In this document: positions 1 to 13,182 of the stretch, in pieces
Layout of the letters: every line of letters starts with the position of its first letter
Position numbering within the stretch: position 1 is the first letter of the stretch
Assembly (NCBI GenBank): GCA_028622995.1
Contig: JAJQJQ010000002.1
Span: forward strand, 4,340,001-4,404,000
Length of the DNA: 64,000 nt
Source: Panagrolaimus kolymaensis
Lineage: Eukaryota > Nematoda > Chromadorea > Rhabditida > Panagrolaimidae
Direction of reading: 5' to 3'
Translations under genes and position numbers: made by a program
Notes under the pieces: model-generated
What the model saw: the letters and a program-made list of their open reading frames with translations, nothing else
Databases searched by the model: none
Told to the model about the DNA's origin: nothing

Positions 1-1758
1 CCTAAAAGAAATATTTTATATTTATGGTTTTTAAGGAAGTTATGTTACCTTTTTTAAGTTCCATTTCATCACCTTCAATTGGAATGTAATCATATAAAGC
101 TTTGGCTGGGCCTTTAAGTTGTCCAAAATCACCATATTTTAGAGCATCCTCTTCCTCAGCATTTACACCCGCATGTTTATCCATATTGGTATCATCATAG
201 CTTCCCGAATCGCTTGAATGTGCACTCACTGGCACTCTTTTGGGAGTTTCATCCATAGTTCTTTGCTTTTTTACAATTTGAGTTGGCACTTCAGGTGTTC
301 GCATTGGAAATGGATCACCGAAAGGACTTGCAACAACATTACGATTTCTCAAAACCTTTGAACTAGCCATGGAACTTTTGGATGATTTTGAATCCAAAGT
401 GTTGTGATTTTCCTAAAAAGTTTATTTTTGAAATTGCATTTTTAGAATGCTATATTTACTTGTGAAGAACTTCCGCCTGAACTTGGCTCTCGTTTAAGTT
501 GGACTCGTTCAATCGTTGATACTGTAGAAAGAGGTCTTGCAAAATCAGAACGTTGTACAATACTTGAAGTATCCTTAAATTCATCCGAAGTTATAGTTTG
601 TTTTGTCAAAACAATTCCACCAGTATTTCTAATTTGTTTGGTTGAAATGTTACGCATTCCTGGCGTGTAATCCTATAATGGGCTTATGTATATTTCAATG
701 TCAAAAAATTTATTCGAACGAATAAATTTGATAAAATTCCTAGTCGTAAAACAAACCTCAAAAGTGGGCCAAATTGATGGAGCTTCGGGTCCATAAACTT
801 TACTCCATTCTTTGAGGTCAATATTATATTGAATATCTCCCACAGCTCTGAAACGATCCTTCAAGCTGTTGTGTAATTCTTTAACTCTAAAATTACATTT
901 TACGGTTGTTGAGAAAGAAAAAAACAAACTTTTCAGATTCTACAAGATCGCCCAAAATGCATCGAACGCCCGCCATCATTTCCATAACAAATTTCATACG
1001 CTTTAGTTCCATTTGTTGGCATTTTTCGAATACAAAACCCATATTTTCGATATAAACATTTCGATATTTATCACATTCTTCAACTAATTTTTCATATGAT
1101 TCTCGAGTCTTTCGAACTTCTTCTTTTGCTTTTTCAACTCGTTCTCGAAGTTTATCGCTTGCATCTTGAGAAATTGAGGAATCAGATTGAGCATTTATAA
1201 GCTGCTGTTGAGCGGATTTTTCGCTTCGACAAGCATTGAAATAATGCTTTTTACAGGATTCTAATTTTTGCATTAATTTTTTCCATTGTTTTTGTGCTTT
1301 TTCAAATGCTTCAGATATTTCATGAATTTCTTTTGATTCACCACCAAAAGTTCGAGGATGATGATTTTCTTTTTTGAATAAAGCTATCGTTCTCACAATC
1401 TTAAATGACAATGAATTAATTAAACTATCTTAAAGGTTAACCTTTTTTAACTCACTTCATCACCAAATCGTTCTTTCATTCCAACATGCAATTTACAAAC
1501 TTCATCACCTTCTTTTAAAATATGATTTAATGATTCTTTAACAATTCCATTTGGAACTTTGGTATCCACATATCCCGTCCATTTATCATGCCAAGTTTGC
1601 AAATATTTTCCATATTTAGCTTCAATTTCCGCGCGTTCTTTAATCATTTTTGAAAATTCTTCAAGTTCGTCAACGCCATCCTTAATTATTCGAATATTTG
1701 TTTTATACGCTCCTATTTCATAAAATCCTGTGGGAATGGATAAATTTTGAGATGACAT
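1..1758 (-). CDS. sdpn-1: Syndapin/PACSIN F-BAR and SH3 protein (3' end cut by window)
   Basis: Membrane-bending adaptor of endocytosis and recycling that links curved membrane to dynamin and actin regulators. Five complete exons read: 1758-1456, 1399-930, 886-757, 672-460, 412-49; a sixth begins at base 1. All junctions keep frame. The first ~290 residues are an F-BAR domain: it opens with SSQNLSIPTGFYEIGAYKT, has the helix KYGKYLQTWHDKW and long coiled-coil helices rich in K, E and Q. A Ser/Thr-rich linker follows, then the start of an SH3 domain (AKALYDYIPIEGDEMELKKG). The rest of the SH3 lies outside the window. The start codon sits 21 bases after a TTTAG acceptor, so the 5' end is either trans-spliced or joined to a far 5' UTR exon. 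The match to the PACSIN family is clear; the gene symbol is by homology to the single C. elegans member. Confidence 0.9.
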
Positions 1759-4700
1759 GATTGGAAATAAACTGTCTGTCTAAAGACAAAAATTAATAAA
1801 AAAAATAAAATAAAAAGGTTATTATTTATATTTGATGGAAGAAAAATATGTATGAATGAGTAAATAAATAAGTATTAAATTTCTGAAATTTTAAGTTTTA
1901 TTTGTGACGATGGATTTTAAAAAAGGCACTATGCATAATTAAAATCGATAAAAAAAAGTCAAACATGAGTAATGTGAACATTCCCCAAACATGGAGCAAA
2001 AAGGGTGTTTATGGACATTTATTTTTCTGATAAATATGTATACTCGAAAAACGAAGGGAAGAAAGAGAGTTACCGCGTCGTCGATGTCTAATTCTCTTGA
2101 TATTTGGGATTGGACAAGGCGCCGAGAAGAAAAGTTTCGATAAGGATTGCCTTTAAAGAAAAAAAATTGAGGGCATCGGAAAAAAAATGTCAAAACAATC
2201 TAACAAACGGTGAATTCATAACATAAAAATATATTCATATGAGATGATAGGTTTAAACTTGAAAATTTTAATTATGAAAAACAAGGGTGTAAAAATTAAA
2301 GACGAGTTGGCACCTTTTTTTTTAAATTTATCTCAAATAGGAGCGGTGTATTAATCATATTTTCTTCACACACGTGAACTTTTAACATTTTGAATCAAAA
2401 TGTTTGGAACACCTTTTTTGATAATAACATAAAAGCTGTCTGGAGAAAAGCAATCCTGGAATGAAAGTCTTAAAGTCAAATTAATAGAGTCTAATAAAAA
2501 AGTGATTGAGCTTCGACTAAATTAAAAAGCAAAAATTGCAAATATTCTTTAAACATAATTATTAAAAAATTTCAATTTTCACATACACACTTGAAGAAAA
2601 TAATTTTAAATTTCTAAAAAAAATTTCCATGAAAAATGGAAAGCATTTTCACGCGCTTAAGTATCCCATTAAAATATTTTTTAAATGATCATTTTCCCTG
2701 TCTTTACAAAAAAAAATCCTCTCTATCTTTTGTTCTGGAGGAAGAAATAAATTAACAAAGATAAAAATTCAAGCGAATATAAAAATGGTACTTGAAACAA
2801 ACTAATAACTAAATGACTTTTAAGGAAATGAAACGAATTAAAACTAGAGTTCTTCCTTTTTTGGTTCAAAGAAGAAGAAAAAATGAGGAAAAACCACATC
2901 AAGTCACCGTAGAAAAAAGGGATGTGCCTCAGGGGATAAAGAAAAATGGTAGAAAAAGGAGTGAAAAGCTGTCGACAAGAAAATAAGAGGATAACACATA
3001 AATGATGTCCGCAACATCAGATTAAGAATAAGATGTATGGAAAGAAAAAAGGACTAACTAAAATTAGCGAGAAAAAAAGGGAATTTAATGAATACATATT
3101 TTTTCTTACAATAGCAAAGGGAAAACATTAGACATAATAAACTTTCAAAAAATCAACAGAAAAAAAGCCCGCCAAAAATTTATTTGAAAAATAAAATATA
3201 TCGGCCGTGTGCTTTCTCATAATGCGTGATTCATTTTAGATTCTATTCAATTTGATTTTTGACTTTTTCTTCTTTTTGTGAATGTTAGTTCTTTTTTTGA
3301 CCGAAAAAAAACGCAATAGATTACTTTTATTTTCGAAGAGATTTTGATGGGTTTAAAAGAAAAGATTGCTGCTGTTGCTGCGGCTTTTTCTCACCACAAA
3401 GCAAGCAGCAGCACATTCAGTTAGTTTTGAAACAAAAAAAATCAAAGTTTTCGCGAAATACCCTTTTTTAGGTAAAAAAAATAAAAAAGAAACTGTGATA
3501 AAAATCCTTTTTTTTAAATCGAAGGATAAAAGCAATAAAAAAAAAGGTAACCATTTTTAGCTGCTTTTTCTTTACTTACAAAAAAATCAAACATACATAA
3601 GCAAAAAAAAAGAAAGCAAGCAATCAAACAAAAAAGGAGTGGACAAAAACAAGGGCCAACTAAAAAATAAATAAGAAGATGATGTTGCTGCTTTCTTTAT
3701 TGATTTAAGGAAGCAGCAAAAAAAAACATTGGAGTTGAAAACAAATGTTCGAAGGTTTTACTCAAGTGACATAAGAAGAAGCGCAATCGGCTTTATTTTT
3801 TGGGTTGTTTTTTAATTTAAAAAAATAAATAGAAATTTGTTTTTGAGTGAAGCAACGAGAAAAAAAGTTGCGCAGGTAGAGATATTGCCAGAACGCATCG
3901 ACGATTAGGGACACTACTAGTCGAAAAATATAAACAATAAATCTTTAGGGATAAAAAAATATTGATTGAGATGATCTCAAAATAGAAGTGGCAAAGGTCG
4001 AGTACCAGCCAGCCAGCCATTCAACGAATGGGTCAGCTTTAGTTTAATGAAAAACAAGATAGAAACATAAAAAGAAGAAAACAAAATGAAGGAATGATTG
4101 TATTTATTTGATATATGTAAGTGGACATTTTTATCCTTGAAATTTATGTACATGGTATTTTTAATGAAGAGGCATTGAGTGCTGGCGGGATTTACTTTGT
4201 TTAATCAAGAAAAATGGAAACAATACTCATGTAGGCATCATATCATTTTCTCAAAGATACACTAATCGCTTTCAAAAATTAAAGAAAAAACGAAACCAAA
4301 CATTTCAAAATAAATAATTAAGCAAAAAAAGATGAAAAAGGTATGTATGAAAAAATTTAAATTCTAAAATTATCATGAGTTAAAATCTCAAGCATCTTTC
4401 ATAAAAAAAAAACATACGCCAGTTGATTTTGGCCTTGACAAAAAATATTACGAGCCAAAACAAACTTGATGGTCAAAGAAAGATGCATCCCTTTTTCTTC
4501 CTCCCATCACCTTCGCATCTCTCTTCTTTTTTTATTATTTGTTTGACCATTAAAGAGTCTAATGCTTCGGACAAAAGTGTCGTTGTTTTTGTCTTTTAGT
4601 TAGTGTTCCGGTCACTTGGTAATGGGCGTTAAAATTGAGAAAAAGAAAACGTACAACAAATTTGCATTAAAGATTTTGTTTTTGTACATACATCATCGAC

Positions 4701-5195
4701 GAAAGAGATAAAGAGTTCTTTAATTTTCCGCGTACAATATTCTTTCTTGGACTTTGCTCGAAACATACAAACAAAATAAAAACGTAACAGAATTATTACA
4801 TTTTTCTTTATCGTTATTATGCAAACTCGAAGCTTATTTTTATTTCTTTAATTTTTGTAACTCAAAGATTTATTTTTTTATTTCAAAAAAGGACAACAGC
4901 TTTGCTTTTGTTTCTTAAAATCATCATCGTCGGTGACGAAGTTGATTAAGAAAGAGAGAGAGAGTCTAATCCGCGAAGAAAAACACTTTCAAACACAAAA
5001 TTTTCAAAACAACAGTCAGCGGGTTAAAAAAATATAATAAAAACATGTTATGTAGGTAGTTACTAAAACATAAGTTAAGGTTCGAGTATCCTTTTTGTTG
5101 CTTTCATGGAACAACAATCTTTTATTTTGGAATGAAGCATTCTTCATTCAAAAGATTATCAAGGTCTTCATTTTTTTTGTTGATAGAATTCTTTT
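1759..5195. other. Gene-poor spacer upstream of syndapin
   Basis: AT-rich DNA with homopolymer A and T runs. Short open frames on both strands around 3350-3560 and 3820-4020 are low-complexity and unsupported by splice signals. It probably holds the syndapin promoter and possibly a 5' UTR exon. I see no gene, RNA or mobile element. Confidence 0.5.
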
Positions 5196-6617
5196 TTATG
5201 AAAATAAAAACATAAATAAAACCCGTAAAAGTTTAATATAAAATAAAAGTAAAGTTGGAATAATTAAATTGGATGTAGCTGCTTTAGATGGAATGGTTGT
5301 AAGAAGGGGGAAATATGTGGATGATTTAGAATTTAATAAATAATTACACTTCGCTGTTGCACAACAACATCCCGTGAGAAGTTCATCAATGAGAGAACAT
5401 GAATTTGATATGTGAAGGATGCTACAAACTTGAATTGGATCGCATAGATATATATTTCCATAAGCATTTAAGCTAATATTGGCACATTCCCCACGACATG
5501 CAGAGAATTGACCATACATTTGTCGGGTAAAAGGTGATAATGTTGTAGTTGTTGTATTAGAATTTTGTGGATAAGTTAAATCAAATCCAACAAAGCAATC
5601 AATAATACCAACATTAGCACTGGGTGATGATGACTCGTTCGTTTGATTTATTGGATTTAATCTACTTTTAATATTACAATAACTATCATTCACACAACAA
5701 CACATTGATAAACCTAAAAGAAAAAGGTAAATTGAGTTATTAAAGCTTTTTTTAGACCTGGATAAATCATGCTGCAATTATTGTAAAGATGAAAATCGGA
5801 ACAAAGTTTTTCTGAATCACAAAGAAAAATGCTTATTGGAGAATTATAAACATTGAGAGTTAAATTTGCGCAACTTCCATCACAATCAAGTTCAGCTCCA
5901 GTTACATAAGGTTTACGGTTACCTTAAAAAGAGGTTAAGAAAAATGCAAATTTTTTACAAAAACTTTAACAAAAACAAAAAACGCTGAGGAAAAAAATCT
6001 TGCTTGCTCATGATCAATTGCTAGAAATTTATAAAAGAAAAGAAAAGAGACTATGAATTGGTTATTACAACTTTTTAATCTTTGTTTTATCGTGGCTGCA
6101 AATTTTGTTTATGCTGAAATTAATGAAACAACAACAACTCCTGTAACTATACCTACAACTCACAAATCTTTAAAAGTGTAAGTTTCTATGTAAAATGAAG
6201 AGGGTAAAGGTATTTAGTGCTCTCATTTTTGAAATTATAGAAATCCTAATATCATTTTTTTTTCAGTCGACAAGTAAACTGGATAATCGTATCTGTATCT
6301 AATGGTATAACGCTCTTCATTATGCTCATACTTTCAATTGCTTTTATTTTTGGATGGTCATGGATTCGAAATTCTGGAAAATCACTATGGGATATTGTCA
6401 TCTTGGATGAACATGGTTCAAATAATTCAAAGAAAGAAGAAATAGCAAATCCGTTAAAACAAAATCAATCTAATTTTGAATAAATTTTTTAATAAAAGAA
6501 AGTCGTTTACAAACCTGCTGCAAAACCAACGAAGCATTTAATATCTTTTTCAGCAAAAACATGGGTGAAAGCAAATGCAATGGTAATTAAAATAAACAAA
6601 AACCATAAATTTTTCAT
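5196..6617 (-). CDS. Secreted protein with two ET modules and a probable GPI tail
   Basis: Exons 6617-6515, 5932-5758 and 5713-5196. The chain starts with a signal peptide (MKNLWFLFILITIAFAFTHVF) and carries two Cys-rich units of the same plan: CFVGF, then a C-x3-C pair (CDGSC, CRGEC), then LCD-x4-C, and finally a CCC-x5-C-N signature (CCCVNDSYCN and CCCATAKCN). This is the nematode ET module, related in style to Ly-6/uPAR folds. After the second unit come a Ser/Thr spacer and a hydrophobic C-terminus (NLIIPTLLLFYIKLLRVLFM), as in a GPI-anchored surface protein. Function is unknown for the family. The first intron is unusually long (582 nt) and houses another gene on the opposite strand. Family confident; the anchor is inferred. 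Confidence 0.75.
6053..6483 (+). CDS. Small type I membrane protein nested in an intron
   Basis: Lies wholly inside the first intron of the ET-module gene, on the other strand. Two exons (6053-6177, 6267-6483) with a textbook GTAAGT donor and TTTTTCAG acceptor give 113 residues. N-terminal signal peptide (MNWLLQLFNLCFIVAANFVYA), a short Thr-rich ectodomain (NETTTTPVTIPTTHKS), one transmembrane helix (about residues 47-68, WIIVSVSNGITLFIMLILSI) and a charged cytosolic tail ending NQSNFE. An AATAAA sits 8 bases after the stop, only about 25 bases before the host gene's splice site. No family recognised. The consistent splice phase and signal/TM architecture support a real gene. Confidence 0.6.
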
Positions 6618-6892
6618 TTCTTCAACATTTCAAGAGTTGAAAAGCAATCAATTAAAATTTAATGTTATTGAAAGGGAGTAATTCCTTTCTCTTATCAGAG
6701 TAAAACCTTCTTTCTTCTTTTTTTTAGCTGACAATGAAATATATGTTCAGTAGCAGACCATTTTGACATTGTTTTTAAAAATTTATATAAGCAACAAAAT
6801 CAACAACAAAGAAATCAAATAGGCAAACATAAAATAACAGCAGATATAGTAATAAGTATTACTGGTTATTGCTTACAAAAGAAACCTAAAAC

Positions 6893-7771
6893 TTAGTTCA
6901 CTTCAACTGCAACAATTTTTCGAAGTTCTTCAGTACGTAGTAAGATAGCTTCGCGAAGACAAGAATAAATTTTTTCATTTGCATCAAAAGCAGATTCAAT
7001 CATTCTTTCCATTTGGTTGATATGCAAACAATTCTTATAATCTACCATAACAGATTCACGTTTTCCATCTAAAAAAACTTTAAATGTTAATTATTTGATA
7101 ATCCAAGTCTTACCTAGAGTTGCAACAACTATTTTTGGAGCATTACCACGAACTTCAAGATTATTCAAATCGGTGCAAATATAACCATGAACAACACCGC
7201 ATTCAACTGCTGATACAATACCTTTAACAGGAATTCCAGCATCCACTAAAGCTAAAGAAGCAGCATTAATACAAGCAGCAAGATGAGAACCATCGCCCTA
7301 AAATTAATATGTATGTTAAAATTTTCCTTTCATAAAGCTTTCCTCACCTGAATGATTTCACAAAAGATGTCCACTCTAGTACGAGGGTAAGCAGATCGAT
7401 CAATTACAGATTTGAGTGTTCTTTCTAGCAAACGACCAGCTTCCATAGAACGTTGAGCTTTCTTTTTATTTTGTGTTGCAAAACTTGATAGAGAAAATTG
7501 GCAATTAATAAAGCATAAATCATCAGCGGTTCGCATTCGGCATTGTCTTGGACCATAAACAGCACAAATGACCTAAAAACATAAACGAATAAGAAATATT
7601 TCTAAGAAATGCATCAAGACATACTTTAGTACAGCCTTGTTCCAAATAAACGGATCCATCAGCATGAGGATAAAGTCCAAACTTGAAGTTGATATTGCGA
7701 ATTTGATCAAATCGACGACCATCAAAACGAATGCCATAGGCGTCATATGTATTAAGTCTTTTAGGTTTCAT
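6893..7771 (-). CDS. exos-4.1: Exosome complex subunit RRP41 (EXOSC4 type)
   Basis: RNase PH-like subunit of the ring of the RNA exosome, which degrades and processes RNA in nucleus and cytoplasm. Exons 7771-7625, 7572-7348, 7297-7114, 7068-6893, all joined in frame. Diagnostic blocks: GIRFDGRRFDQIRNI near the N-terminus, HADGSVYLEQGCTKV, VYGPRQCR, INCQFSLSSFAT, ERTLKSVIDRSAYPRTRVDI, GDGSHLAACINAASLALVDAGIP. Full length for the family. Its start codon shares its first base with the stop codon of the upstream TIM gene (TAATG), so the two form a tight dicistronic unit. In animals this subunit is structural rather than catalytic, as known for the family. Confidence 0.92.
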
Positions 7772-8160
7772 TATTGCTTTTCTTCAGGAGTTGGAGATTG
7801 AACGACTTCAGAAGTAGCAGGAGCTTGTTGTTGTTTATTGTAAAGAGCTTTAGGAGCTTGTTCGGCAAATGTTATCATTAACCGACGATTCACTCGCATC
7901 TGCTTATCAATGCCTAAAATTTAAAAGTTAAAAACACAAAAGAATGATGAATAACAGAAAAAACTTACAGCGTTGAACACAAATGCTTTCAGCGTCAACA
8001 AGTTTAGGATGATTAAACTCACTAACACAAGAACCAAAACAACGTTCAGTTAAAGTATTGTAAACAGTTAAAAATTCTCGAAGCTGAAACGATATGCCAT
8101 GAATAAAATTATAAAGATAATAAAAGCTCCAACCTGTGTGATATTTTCAATAGCGCCCAT
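7771..8160 (-). CDS. tin-9.2: Small TIM chaperone of the TIM10B/TIM9B type
   Basis: Chaperone of the mitochondrial intermembrane space that guides carrier proteins to the TIM22 translocase. Exons 8160-8134 (only 27 nt), 8083-7969, 7913-7771; 94 residues. Twin CX3C motifs are plain: CFGSC and CVQRC, separated by 16 residues, with the family context [13 protein letters not shown] before and MRVNRRLM after. The tail is Gln/Pro/Thr-rich (PTPEEKQ). The protein resembles human TIMM10B more than TIMM9 or TIMM10 in the REFLxVYNxxTE block. Its stop codon TAA overlaps the ATG of exos-4.1. From memory, C. elegans keeps tin-9.2 and exos-4.1 together too, which should be verified. Confidence 0.88.
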
Positions 8161-9741
<1,581 letters not shown>

Positions 9742-9935
9742 AGCTTCTAAAATAATGAAAGAATGTAAGATAAGGTTTAAATAAGTACATATTTATCTAA
9801 AAAATTACACGTACAAACGACATAAGAAAATCTAAGGATATGGAATAAAAACTATATAGGCTAATCAATACACGTTAAAAATAAACAATTTTAGTAAAAA
9901 AGTGGCATTAAAATCAAAATTAAAAGCTTTTTTTG

Positions 9936-10997
9936 TCAAAGATCTTCCTTCCAAAAATCTTGCATTTCTGAGAGCAACGCAGGAACGGACTCCTCCTAAA
10001 AAAATACTATCTTTCAATTTTTCGTTTTGAGAACCAACTACGCCCTTACGTTTACTTGAACAAATGCTTTTCGATGGCGAGAAAAAAGGTAACACTAAAA
10101 ATAGTTTTTTATTTATAAGTTTTGCAATTTTTTAAAATTTACTTCACCATCATAAATATCAAACCACATTGCATGAACGAATAATTTACCTTCCATCATA
10201 TATGGACGTAAGACATTATGGGATGAAACATTTATTACTTGTTGAAGCACATTTATCTAGAATGTTTGTTAGCTCATTCTGAAGATTAATATTAGAGGGA
10301 GAGAGAAACTTTTTTTATGTTCTAATCTGAACAAGGTAATAGGCAAAATCTATTAAAGTATATATGTTTGTTGACATACTTGAGAAAGTTTATCTTCAAC
10401 AGCAAGCTTATCAGATGGATCGATGATTGCTTCAAAGCTAAAATTTTGATTTACATCACATTGAAATTTTAAAAGTTCTGTTCTTTTTGTTAAACATATT
10501 TCAAGCTTTTGAATACTTGGATGCCCATTGGCTCTAACCCATGAATCCATTGGGGATGCATGATTGAAAGTTTTAGGATTTTTATATATTCCATAAAGTG
10601 TATTCATAGCCTTACAGTCTGAATGCCCGCAAACTAAGATATGTCTTATACCACCTCGTTTAACAGCTAATTCCATTGCTGCTGGTTCAGTTGATATACA
10701 GACATCACCTCCTGCATTTCCATAGTTAGTTGATTTGGGAATTAAATTTCCTGCATTTCGGACAACAAAGACTTCACCAACATGTGATTGCAAAAATCGA
10801 GTGGGAAGCATTCGAGAATCCATGCATGTAAACATTAGCATTGATGGCTAAAAATGAAACGTTGAAATTGCTTTTGTTAAGGATCATAAACTTGATACAC
10901 TTACTCTTGGATTATCTTTAACTGCTTGGAATTCTTTTAGTAAATCTTTTTGTAAATTTTGACGATATTTGAGAACACCATTTAAGACCCGTTGCAT
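9936..10997 (-). CDS. bca-1: Beta-class carbonic anhydrase
   Basis: Zinc enzyme interconverting CO2 and bicarbonate. Exons 10997-10905, 10847-10380, 10256-10143, 10094-10050 and probably 9995-9936, about 259 residues. Zinc and catalytic residues are intact: CMDSR (Cys ligand and the Asp-Arg dyad) and CGHSDC (His and Cys ligands). Further blocks such as MLPTRFLQSHVGEVFVVRNA, TEPAAMELAVKRG and HAMWFDIYDGE fit nematode BCA proteins. If the last intron is retained the protein would end earlier at 10038; the spliced form is preferred because the 54-nt intron has a GTAAGG donor, a TTTTTTTAG acceptor, and is in phase. No mitochondrial presequence is evident. bca-1 versus bca-2 is by resemblance only. 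Confidence 0.88.
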
Positions 10998-11320
10998 ATT
11001 GTAATGGAAGAATAAAACAAAGATTTGAACTTATTAAAACAAAAAAGTGAAGAAAAGTGGAAAGTGAATTTGGTCAAAGAGCATTGAATGCTTTTTTCAA
11101 GTAAGCGATTGTTCTCTGATCAAAAAAATGTCAGAGAACGTGTCTTACATTGCTGCTTATGAAAAAATGTATTATGTATCGTTATGTTTAATGTTTTTTG
11201 AAAAGATAAATTATACAGGACGAAGTGTTATGTTTTAGATTATAGCAGCTATAGAATATGTCAATGTAAAATTACTATTTTCTCGTGATTTATTTTTCTC
11301 ATAAAATATTTTCACATTTT
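10998..11320. other. Short intergenic spacer
   Basis: About 320 bases between AMACR and carbonic anhydrase, both on the minus strand. Nothing recognisable; spacing is longer than a typical nematode operon gap. Confidence 0.4.
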
Positions 11321-12700
11321 TTACAATTTGGAATTTTGTTTTTGATCCTTTTCTCGAATTTCAGCAAATTCTTTTGCTGAATAAATTAAAGGTGCTGGTC
11401 TTGGAAGCCATTTATCGTTTGTTTTAATAAAAGCTTGACGATCTTTATGATGTTGAAGCTCATGGACTTCATCATAATCAAGGACTGGAGTAACGCAAGC
11501 ATCCTCGTCTAAAATCAAATCGAGTTAAATATAATTAAAGTGGGAAACATTCGCTTACGAAGAAAATCTTTTGTCCACTCATCACGAGTTTTAGTCTTGA
11601 AAGCTTTTTCTATTTGATCTACGAGACCTTGAGGATTTGACATCATATCCGATATTGCTACTTTGATGCCTAATACTAAAATGAAAATATTTTAAAAGCA
11701 TGGAATTTTTTTATTTTAGTGACTTGCTTTCAAATAAACGTTTATTAAATTTGGGTTCCAAAGCTCCTACAGACATAAATTTGCCATCTTTGGTTTCATA
11801 TGTGCTAGAAGTTTCATTAAAAGCAAGTCGTAAAAATTAGAAAACCAACCGATAAATGGGGCAATTTGCTGAGAAAGCTCCAAATTCCGGATTCCACATA
11901 ATTTCATTATCTCGATAAGCACTAACAAAAGATCCAAGATATGCTAAACCCTCTGTCATACTAGTATCAATAATGGCACCTTTTCCACTTGAATTTCTTT
12001 GAACTAAAGCTGCAACAATTCCAAAAGCCGTTGTTAAACTTCCACCAGCAAAATCAGCAAGCAAATTTGCTGGTGGCCAATATGGTGTACGATTTTGTCC
12101 AGCAATGGTAGGTAAAAGGCCTAAAAGTTTAAATGTCTTTTATGTTCCACATATAATGGGAGTAAGTTATGGGTAAATGTTTAAAACACACATACCTGAT
12201 AAACCAACATAATTAATATCATGCCCAGCAACTTTAGCTAGATCTCCAGTTTGGCCATAACCTGTAACCCTTGCAACCACTAATTTCTCATTTTCTTCAA
12301 GCAATTTCACCGGATCTAATCCAATTGCTTCCAAAACTCCCGGACGATATGGATCCAATAAAACATCGGAATTTAAAATCATTGAACGAAGTTTACCAAA
12401 ATCTTTTTTAAAATCCAAACTAATTTGCTTTTTTCCTCGAATAAGTCTTTGTTCCATTGATGCATCATTTTTCTAAACAAATTCAAAGAATTATTTGCAA
12501 ATGAAAAAAAAAATGTAAAAGCCAACCGAAACAAGAGTTACTGATGCTCCAAAATCAGCTAATATTTGTCCACAAAATGGTACTGGAGCAAGTCCAGCTA
12601 ATTCAATAACATTTATTCCAGTCAAAGGTTTCATTTTAATGGAAGAATATGATAAATAACGATGAAAAGGGAGCTTTTGAACAACTGACACTAAAAACAT
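11321..12700 (-). CDS. Alpha-methylacyl-CoA racemase (AMACR)
   Basis: CaiB/BaiF (family III CoA-transferase fold) enzyme that epimerises 2-methyl-branched acyl-CoAs for peroxisomal beta-oxidation. Exons 12700-12527, 12472-12196, 12120-11850, 11804-11728, 11675-11559, 11508-11321. The catalytic His block [12 protein letters not shown] and the Asp block [10 protein letters not shown] are intact, with [20 protein letters not shown] near the start and [13 protein letters not shown] in the middle. The last three residues are SKL, a canonical peroxisomal targeting signal. The first ATG adds about 22 residues ([19 protein letters not shown]) that look like a mitochondrial presequence; a second in-frame Met (MKPLTGINV) begins the enzyme core. 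One intron appears to use a GC donor (AAA|GCAAGT at 11727). Function confident. Confidence 0.92.
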
Positions 12701-12923
12701 TGTAGTTTTGTAGTGTGACTTTGCTGCTCTGTTTTGGAAGCAACAAACAAAGTAAAAGAAAATTAACTATAATCAAACTAAATAAGAAAATATTGGGATG
12801 AAAATAGACTACACAAAAGCCAAAAAAATAATTTTGGAAAAATGGTGTCGTTCTAAAATAGTTGAAGGATGTAGTTTTGGAAAAACACTTTAATTAGTTC
12901 TGAAAGAATAATTAACTAAAGAC

Positions 12924-13138
12924 ATGCCTCAAAGTGTCTCTAATAAGGCGTTGAAGGGAGTGGAAGAAAATCCTCAAATAATTGAAGCAAGACGAAAAAA
13001 ATTCGACGTAGCTACCGTAAGTCAATGTACTCATCAACAATTTCTAAAAATGTCCATTTCCATGTATGTTTTCTCCGTTTAGTGTCACTGATTTTAATTT
13101 CACTTGGATTGTTTATTTGTAATGTTTACACGTCTTGA
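12924..13138 (+). CDS. Possible small single-pass membrane protein
   Basis: ATG at 12924 follows an AACTAAAG acceptor-like site by two bases. The open frame reads MPQSVSNKALKGVEENPQ, then a basic stretch EARRKKFDVAT. If an intron runs from a weak GTCAAT donor (about 13022) to the CCGTTTAG acceptor at 13082, it joins in frame to a hydrophobic helix (MSLILISLGLFICNVYTS) and stops at 13138, about 51 residues. Unspliced, it stops at 13082. A short soluble N-terminus, basic patch and one helix resemble small mitochondrial inner-membrane assembly factors in layout (COA3-like is a guess, not a match). Low confidence because the donor is weak. Confidence 0.3.
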
Positions 13139-13182
13139 TTTTTTGTTGATAGTACATGTTTTATTAGCAATAATTATATGTG

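Noticed and set aside
3353..3560. Overlapping open frames on both strands
   Set aside because: Low-complexity Lys/Phe composition, no splice signals or domains; expected by chance in AT-rich DNA.
9936..10997. Beta-carbonic anhydrase as horizontally acquired from bacteria
   Set aside because: Beta-CAs are native to nematodes and most invertebrates, and this gene has normal introns and close similarity to nematode BCA.
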